Source: Conus ventricosus
Taxonomy: Eukaryota > Mollusca > Gastropoda > Neogastropoda > Conidae
Length of the DNA: 64,000 nucleotides
Reading direction: 5' to 3'
Assembly (NCBI GenBank): GCA_018398815.1
Contig: CM031628.1
Location: 13,016,938-13,080,937, forward strand
The translations under genes were made by a program, and so were the position numbers. Shown piece by piece: positions 56,410 to 64,000 of the stretch. The notes beneath the pieces were generated by a model. It had not been told where the DNA came from and did no database searches. It saw only the letters and a program-made list of their open reading frames with translations. Position 1 is the first letter of the stretch, and the number at the start of each line of letters is the position of its first letter.

Positions 56410-59400
56410 GTGGCTTTCTTTTACGTCCAATATGCATAGCATAGGCTATAGGTTAGAAGAAGATGAAGTTTCATGTCACCCATCATTAAAGAAAAACAAC
56501 AACTAAAAGATATACATACATGTCCTTTCATTTTTAGAGTGCAATTCCAAACTGAAAAAGTATGGAATAATACAAAGATGTTCATAGTACATGTAACATT
56601 CTCCACCGAATTCACTGTTTCATTGATAAGAGGTTCATAGTATTTCCACCTAGAAAGAAAATTGGCATAATCCATGTTGACATAAGCTAAGTGTATTCTC
56701 TATTTTGTATCGATAATGGGAGTTGCAACTAGATACGGATTAAGAGATGCCGACTTTTCTTCATTTTGAAAATGTGAGTATATAAAGAACTTGGCGAAAG
56801 GATAATGAAGTAAAAAATCTCATCTGCCTCATGATTTTGTGAAAAACCAAGCAAAACAGTTGACTTATCCACTTTTTTTCTCTTGTTCACATTTGCATTC
56901 CAAAATGTTTGTACGATGTCACACTGCCAGAATAAATGAGGAATGGTCTCATCTTCAGTTCCGCAAAAACTGCATTTTTCAACATTTGTAACCCCCATTC
57001 TTTTTAAGGGATACATTTGTTGCCATGATTCTGTGGATTATCCTTATTTGGAACCATTTAAGTTTTACTTCTTGTATTTTATGTTTCTGTGAAAAACAGT
57101 GTTCCAGTTTATCTTTACTGTTATAGCGTTATTCCATTTTTTACAGCATTTAGGTACCCATTCTTCATCACTGAGAATATCATAATATTTTTTGTTCCTT
57201 GGTATGGACAGGATTATATCAAGTGCTTTTATGTTCTCTTTGGCATTACTGGACTGAACAATAATACCATGTCTTGATATATTTCTTCACCACATTTATA
57301 CATCCCGTATATGTCAGAAAGTTTGTCTTCACATTATATTTTAGTCTGAATTCTTCGAAGGTAGAAAGGTACCATTTTCACGCAGCAGATGATGTACTCT
57401 GATACACGCCTCTGTCGATCCAGTGTTTATAAGAGATGGCTAGGTTTCCTATCTTAATCTTATCATTGTAAAACAGAGTTCTGCAATAATTTCATCAGCT
57501 CTTTCGAAACACATCTTTCGTGAAAATTCTTTATACGCTTCAAATGTATGTTTCCAAAAGCGATTTACATAGACAGTCATTGGAAAATGCCCATATATGC
57601 CAATGTTATCTACAACAGGGAATAACGCAGATATTAATACCTTCCACTTTTGTGTATTCTGTATCAGTTTGCATACCAAATCAGTTTTAGGCCACTTATA
57701 AACTTTTTGATATCAAGTAGGCCCAATCCTCCTTTTTTTACACTCTTCATTACCGTTCTTCTACTGATTCTGTCCTGTTTCCTTTTCCAGATGAATTTGA
57801 AGCACATACTTTGCAAACCGTTTATGAATTCATCTGGCGATTTGGCAAGAGTACCATAGTTTATGTTATTTTTGAAAGGATTAAACTTTTCAATACAGCG
57901 ATTCTGCCTAGTGGAGTTATAGACCTTTTAATCCAGATGTTGAATAACCTTTTATTCTGAAAATTTTTTCATTATAATTCATTTCCTCACAGTCATCTAG
58001 GTCTACCGAAAACCAAACGCCTAAAATTTTAAATTTGGTGGATTCCAATTGATCTTCAAATGTGGTAGATGTTTTAACTGTCGACCTTTTCTTACAACCT
58101 AACATAACTGCTTGCGTTTTGCTACATTCATATAAACCAGACTTACAACTAAACACTCGATCGTTTCAATGATTGCCTCAAAAGACGTTGCATCACCCTT
58201 GGTCATCATCTGAGTATCATCTGCAAACTGAGCTATTTTATGCTCATTATTATTTATTTTTATACCTTTAATCAATATATTTCTCTTATCATAGTAGCAA
58301 GTATTTCTACGCAGATTAAGAACAGATATGGTGAAACGGGGTCACCTTGTCTACACCCTCTCTCAACTTTAAACCAGGATGAACAATGACCATTTACAAT
58401 TATTGTGGATTTAATATTTGTATAAAACAATGATATCCACTGGCATATAGCTGGACCGAATCTGAAAGCTTTTAAGGTTTTCATCATAAAGTTCCAATCT
58501 AACGTGTCAAACGCTTTCTCAAAGTCAATACATAGCATAATTCCAGGACGATTTGTAACGTTAAGATAGTGAATAAGGTCGTAAATAAAGTCTTATGTTA
58601 TCGCCAATATATCTACCACTCATGAATCCTGTTTGATCTTCATTTATGATCTTGGAAGTACATTTTTAAGTCTATTAGCTATGCACGATGACCCTATCTT
58701 GTATACAACGTTTAATAATGTAATTGGTCTCCAGTTTTGAATGTATTCCTTAGGCTTATCACCCTTTGGAAGACAAATGATTATTCCCTCTCTCTGAGGG
58801 ATGATAATTCTCCCAGTCTAAATCCTTCATTTAATGAGCGAACAACAAAAATTCCTGATTTCCAAAAACTTTGAAAAATTCTGATGTAAAACCGTCGGTG
58901 CCCGGGCTTTTATTACTTTTCATATTTTTCAGAGAGTATGAACGCTTCTTCTAAGGTGATTTCTCCCTCTATGTTCTTTGATTCTTCGTATGATAAAGTT
59001 GGAAAATCTTTCGCCATGTCAGTAATTTCGCAGTTTCAACATTCTCTTTCTATAGAGATTTTCATAAAAAGATTTCGCTTCATTCATTATTTGATTTTGA
59101 CTATTTACTTCTCTTCCACTTTGTGTTAATCATTTTTCTCATGCATTTGCTTACGTAGTGCCTTTTTTCTAAATTACAGAGAGCTTGGATACATTTTCAC
59201 CTTCAGCAATCCATCTTGCTCTCGAACGCAATAAAACTCCATCGATTTTTTTACTTCTAATTCCACTAGATCTGCTTTGTATTTTCCAAATTGTGTTGAT
59301 CTTCTTCGGTTCTGGAAATTTTTTCTCTATCTCTTTGATGCTTTCTTCAGTTGTTTCTCCTGTTTAGCTCTTTCTGTTTCTTGCTATGGAGAATGCTATT

Positions 59401-60330
59401 GTTTTCGATCTCCTTTCATAAGCAAAACATCAGAAAAAGCTGGTCTCCTATTGTAAATTGTATCTGATTTCTAGGAATATTATGAATTTCTTTTCTTTCA
59501 TACGGCAAGACATGCATATTCTTCGATAGTATTTCTTATTTCCTCATCTATTTCTTTAGATAATTAAGTCCTTTAGAAGAGAATTGTTAAATTTCCAAAA
59601 CTGTTTCTTTTAACTTTTTCTCCAAACATAATTTCAAGACAATCATTGAGTGTCCGATCGGTAGCCAGTCTGAATGTCAGCATCTTCAACATATTGTACT
59701 ATTGTTTCCGAGACAACAAAAAAGTCAAGTCGACTTTGTTGTGAGTGGATTTGTTCTCGCCAAGTAAATCTTCTGCTTCTGCGTTAGGTCTCTCCATAGT
59801 CTGTTAGTTCTAAATTTAACATCAAGTTCTTCTACTCTTTCTTTAGCATTTTGATTGTTTACATGTTTATAATTAATCATAATCTAAATTTGGGTCCATT
59901 ACTAAATTCCAGTCACCACCTATAATTATATTCATATGACCTAGTTTGCTGATGTAATCTTCCAATCTTTCATAAAATTCTGGAGTGTCTCTGTTTGGAC
60001 CATACAGACTGACAAGCAGTAGATCTTTATCCATATTTGAAATTAAAACCATTATGAAATTACCGTCTTGGCCCTTGTGGACTGTTTTTCACCTTGAAGT
60101 CAAAACTGTTATTAAACAATATTGCTACTCCTCTAGATTGTGTATTATTGGATGCAAAGAAACAGGTATAGCCCCATTCTGCTGCATAATAGGCATCTAA
60201 GTTAGGGTCAAAATGTGTGTCTTGAAGAAAGCATATGGAAAATCTCTTTTGTCTAAGATAGTGAAAAACATCTCTCCTTTTCTTCATGTTACCCAGACCT
60301 TGCAATTCAACGATTGCAACACAAAACCTT
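56410..60330 (-). mobile_element. L1/Tx1-like LINE, ORF2 region (frameshifted)
   Basis: Minus strand from 60330: an N-terminal endonuclease start 'LQGLGNMKKRRDVFHYLRQK' and 'FSICFLQDTHF' with 'SRGVAILFNN' (60060-60305). Reverse transcriptase follows: 'LCIDFEKAFDTLDWNFMM' and 'ERGCRQGDPVSPYLF' (58272-58538), catalytic 'FADDTQMMT' (~58205-58232), then 'KFKILGVWFSVDLDD' (~58010). The C-terminal zinc-knuckle region 'NVEKCSFCGTEDETIPHLFW' lies at 56900-56985. 'RGCRQGDP(I/V)SPYLF' and the CxxC..HxxxxC ending are typical of the L1/Tx1 group. On the plus strand the 3' border is the T-run at 56378-56406. Many frameshifts and stops; inactive. Confidence 0.85.
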
Positions 60331-60674
60331 CTCCATGTGTAAAACTAGAATGTTCTTTTCATGTCAATATGTCTACAGTACACTTTAAGCAAAGTACACA
60401 TTTGACTGCACATAGAAAAAACATTTGCGTATATTAAAAACAACAACAAAAACATGAAAATGAAAAAAGGCAGATTTTCACAGATACTGTGCCCATGCTG
60501 ACCCAGTCAATGAAGTAACAAGTACCATCGACTCTGCGCTGCGGTATAGCTGACGTTTTCATTGGCATTTGAATACACAAAAAAATAAGCAACTCGGAAA
60601 CTGACAAACTTTAGAAAGCATGACAAAGAAAAAGGCAAATTACAATAAATCAACAGCAACAGCAACAGTAACAC

Positions 60675-60698
60675 ACCACACACACACACACACACACA

Positions 60699-60733
<35 letters not shown>

Positions 60734-60735
60734 AC
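60675..60735. repeat. (CA)n microsatellite
   Basis: About 28 CA units with one CT break. Confidence 0.95.
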
Positions 60736-61140
60736 AATAACACAATTAACACCAACACTAAGACGACTACAACATTTTGTTACGAGTGAGAATATGTCGC
60801 TTGGCTGAATACCACGCTCCACATCTCCAACCCTAGTCCTGCGTTTCGGGTACAGTCGATTTCAAAATGCAGATACACGCACACCTGTACACGCTCGATT
60901 ATGTGTCTGCGAGGATTAATTGTAAGATTATCATATACATAGTTACAAAGACATTTCAAACGCACTTATAATTTCTTTTTTCACATATTTCAACAAGATC
61001 CGGAAGAGTATTATCAAGCAAAAAACAAAAACAAAGAAACACACACTGGTCCTCTGTGGTAACGTGAGATACATGTAAACTAATACGCCGATATTGATCA
61101 CACACACACACACAAGAAAAAAAAAAGAAAAAAAAAAAGA

Positions 61141-61236
61141 GCAAGAGTGGAAATGTAGTATCGATGAAAGTATACAAGTTCACGCTAAGCAAGAGTGGAA
61201 ATGTAGTATCGATGAAAGTATACAAGTTCACGCCAT
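61141..61236. repeat. 48-bp tandem duplication
   Basis: 'GCAAGAGTGGAAATGTAGTA' with 'TCGATGAAAGTATACAAGTT' and 'CACGC' occurs twice with almost no change, so the duplication is recent. Confidence 0.95.
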
Positions 61237-62044
61237 AGTAAGAGGGGGAGAAATATACACACATGTGACATTGTCATAGAAATGCATATATAAGATGCAT
61301 GTAAGGTCCATAATCTGTATGTAAAGGCTTACCTTACTTGTGGTTTGAGCAAACACCCTATTCCCACATCCGCGTTTCTCTCAAGCACACTTTGTAAGAT
61401 CGCACGTGCCCTTGCGCGCTCACACTCACGGACACGCAAACAAAACACACACACACACACACCACACACACACACACACAATCGCGTGCTCGCGCAAAGA
61501 GAATATGAAAAAAGGAAGTACGCTCAATAATCATTAGTGTTTTGTCACGAAAGGGCCACAGTCGCATCTGCTCAAGGTGAAGTACGATCAGACAAGTGTG
61601 TAACATTTCTTAACAAACTCCAAGACACCTTAATGTGCAAGAAAGAATCAAACACATACGCTTTCGTACCTTCTGGAAAAAAGAGTGTTCATAGGGAAGA
61701 CAAATATACATTGAGGTTTATGTGCCTGTACCCACACGTATGCTTGAAATAGAAGCAGGTGTGCATGTCTGAATACCCATACCACGACTGCCTGCGTGCA
61801 ATTATCATATACAAGTAATTATATTAGACAGAACAGAGGGGGGAAAAAAAAAAAAGTGAACCCGAACGAAAGAGGAGAGCGGGAGAGAGAAAGAGAGACA
61901 GGACAGAGGGACTAGAGGAGGGAGGAGGGAAAGAGAAAAGTTCAGACTGTCAACACGGCACAAGGCACAAGTGATATCTATCTAATTCGTATAGAGCCTC
62001 GGGGGGGACCTTGCAGTGGCATAAAACACCACAACCACACCACA

Positions 62045-62083
<39 letters not shown>

Positions 62084-62719
62084 GTATTCACGGAAGACAT
62101 AAACTCGCAAGGCGTATTTTACCATTTCCCCAAATGACATGCTCATAATTAGAATACTCTACAAGATATCAAGCAGTTCTAGGATTTGTTTCAACAAAAT
62201 ACTAAGGCACTACACAACTGAACAGCTCAGACGAGGTGGGCCGTACTATCCCCTCGCGCATCCCGTGAGGCATAGAAGGGCAGGAAAAGCAAAAACAACA
62301 GTAGGCCAAAAGACAACTCCCCCCCCCCCCTCCACACACACACACACACACCCACCCAGCGCAGGGGAAGATGGATAAGCAACAGTGAACAGATGTCACA
62401 CCCTCTCCATCCACGTCGAAAAATGAAAGATTTGAACAATTCATAAACATGTACACACTGTGCACTCCATAATCAATGTTTGCACATTATCGTCATGTCC
62501 TATTATCAAAATGTATTTTCATAGTACGTGATTATGAATGGTACAACGAGGCAGGACAAAAGATAGGCGACGGGAAGGACAAAACCACAACAAACAAACA
62601 GAAGCCAAAGCAATTTAGAGATGGCCTTGAGGATAAGAAAAAATATATATTGAATATGCACCATCACCAAGATACTCTACAATGACAGCAAACAAGATAC
62701 TAAATTATTTGCTACATTG

Positions 62720-63460
62720 CATTCCACAGCACTGCATCTAGATTATGGTCAATCTGTAGATGAACAGATTTTTCCATTTTTCAGTTTGCGATGACTTTCG
62801 GTTGGACGACCATGCGTCTAGTGTAGCTGATGTTGTTTGGCCTCTTTAACAGTTTGTAGTTAGCAGCAGTCAAATCTTCGGCAATAGAAAGTCTTTGTCG
62901 GTACCTTTGAGTGTTCGACGTTTTGACAGGATTTCATCTTTCTTCTTACGGAGTAGAACCGTACGAGATCGTCAAGGCCTGGTGGTGCCTGGGGTTTTGC
63001 TGCCGATTTCTGTGGGCCACCTCGATGTCCTCCTCTCTGACCGTCACCCCCGACCAAATCGTTGAAAATCTTGCACACTTTTTGAGTGCAAGCACTTGTG
63101 GACTCTGCTAACTCGGTTCTGTCTTGGCTACGTTAAAACACGAAGATTCCACCTTCGACCATGCTGTTCCATATTGTTCTGTTGTCTGCGTAATGAAGTC
63201 AGCCGTTTACCCTGGGAATTAGTTGCGAGAAAAGATCTGCGTTGGTTCTTTTCAGAACGGATATCTCCTCCAGCAACTGCTTTTTTTGACTTTCGCTTTT
63301 ATCAGTCTTTCCTCAATTGCCTCAAATTTCCGATCAAATTTTTCACAGAGAATCTCCATATCAGATTTGATTTCATTTTCAGTTTTCTAATGTCCTCTTT
63401 TGAAGCTAGGCTTTCCTGTAGTCTGTCCAGTTGACTATTCATTCACTCATTACATCTGCC
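62720..63460 (-). pseudogene. L1/Tx1-type ORF1-like remnant
   Basis: On minus from about 63400: a coiled coil 'ENENEIKSDMEILCEKFDRK', 'FEAIEERLIKA' and, after a shift, 'SQKKQLLEEISVLKRTNADL'. Then 'QHGRRWNLRVFN' (~63160), 'VCKIFNDLV' with 'VTVREEDIEVAHR' (~63010-63080), 'RTLKGTDKDF' (~62900) and 'IAEDLTAANYKLLKRPNN' (~62830-62885). A coiled coil followed by an RNA-binding core with '(E)DIEVAHR' and a late 'EDLT..N..LL' is the layout of L1-type ORF1 proteins, which coat the element's RNA. Broken by frameshifts. It may be the ORF1 of the same element as 56410-60330, although the 2.4-kb gap is unusual. Confidence 0.65.
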
Positions 63461-63464
63461 ATCT

Positions 63465-64000
63465 GAACATCCATTCCGTCAGACTCTGCCTCAAAGTTTA
63501 ATTTTTTATTTGGTTGTTTAGCACTCTCAGGACTGTCACTTTCACTGTTGGACGAAGAGCCACCTGCCTTTCTTTTGAACTGGCTAAAAAAAAATTTTAT
63601 ACTGAGACATAATGATTAGCTGCAGTCATTGTGTCCACTTACAGGTTTTCAATCAGTGCACCACACATTCCTATTGGGCTGGTACAACTCGATATCCTTC
63701 CTGTCCTCTCCCTCCGTTCCCGCGATCCCACATTCACCCTGCACGTCTGCTAATTTTGAAATCCGCAATTTAAGAACCCGCACATACACCATTTTGAAGG
63801 GTTGTTATGGAGCACCGGCACCGGCACTCAGGGCTAGACACTCATTGAAGTGTGAAAACCACATGTCGGACGACCACGAACAATTTTTTTTTTTCCTTTT
63901 CTCTTCTTTGTTAGAAAACAAACAAAACTGGATGTACACAACAGGTGATCCTTGGTTGTATGAAGATCATCCGAGATTATTGTGTGAACACATGTTAGTG
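63465..64000. other. Unassigned right end
   Basis: Possibly the 5' region of the L1-like element on the minus strand. No further motif recognised. Includes 'GGAGCACCGGCACCGGCACT' and T-runs. Confidence 0.35.

Larger units (their letters stand above)
60440..62715. other. Repeat-rich stretch between L1/Tx1-like ORF2 and ORF1 remnants
   Basis: Contains (CA)n at 60677-60733, A-rich DNA near 61115, a 48-bp direct duplication (61141-61236), (CA)n at 61445-61484, GA-rich DNA at 61868-61940, (CA)n at 62040-62083 and a C-run/(CA)n at 62321-62352. No coding region recognised. Confidence 0.5.

Noticed and set aside
62911..63434. Plus-strand frames at the right end
   Set aside because: They are antisense shadows of the L1-type ORF1 remnant on the minus strand.

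Overview
This is eukaryotic, animal-type DNA that is poor in genes and dominated by repeats. There are no operons, no Shine-Dalgarno-type starts and no prokaryotic features. Several clades of non-LTR retrotransposon (I/Nimb-like, RTE-like, CR1/L2-like, L1/Tx1-like), tRNA-headed SINEs of about 500 bp, a piggyBac relative and a very high density of micro- and minisatellites suggest an invertebrate. A marine mollusc, probably a gastropod, is my best inference; the sequence alone does not prove it.

Layout. 1-6.75 kb: a degenerate array of roughly 50-bp repeats, split by a TTAA-flanked DNA transposon of about 5.0 kb (1228-6229). Its single protein gene is broken by frameshifts and carries a PIN/XPG-like nuclease signature and a C-terminal CXC zinc cluster. 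Its ends carry short palindromic subterminal repeats in inverted orientation. 6.9-11.4 kb: GA-rich DNA, then a decayed I/Nimb-type LINE on the minus strand. 12.1-15.5 kb: a SINE, microsatellites and exons of one unrecognised coiled-coil gene on the plus strand. 16.5-22 kb: simple repeats, LINE fragments, an RTE-like 3' end, a second SINE and a second I/Nimb 3' end. 23.2-24.6 kb: a GC-rich 90-bp satellite. 25.4-28.9 kb: a long pyrimidine tract, a 0.6-kb foldback element and GT arrays. 28.92 kb: a probable terminal coding exon. 29.1-31.4 kb: a 5'-truncated CR1-like LINE (minus). 31.5-33 kb: 19-bp and 66-bp minisatellites inside an unnamed repeat family. 34.0-34.4 kb: a THAP-like zinc-finger fragment (minus). 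34.7-38.56 kb: a nearly full-length CR1/L2-group LINE (plus) with a 2A-like motif, PHD finger, endonuclease and reverse transcriptase. 38.6-39.05 kb: a 48-bp minisatellite. 40.9-41.5 kb: a third SINE (minus). 41.6-49.7 kb: mostly unassigned sequence with GT arrays. 49.75-54.6 kb: three adjacent minisatellites (32, 61 and 68 bp), the last embedded in a broken piggyBac transposase gene (minus). 55.8-56.4 kb: an L2-like LINE tail (plus). 56.4-63.5 kb: L1/Tx1-like ORF2 and ORF1 remnants (minus).

No intact host gene is contained in the window. The only non-transposon coding candidates are the coiled-coil exons near 13-15.5 kb and the terminal exon at 28.9 kb. Almost every transposon reading frame carries frameshifts, many at homopolymers, so true decay and indel errors in the assembly cannot be separated here. 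The main novelty candidate is the TTAA-flanked nuclease transposon at 1228-6229. Next are the minisatellite that appears to have grown out of piggyBac coding sequence, the foldback element and the 2A-bearing LINE.
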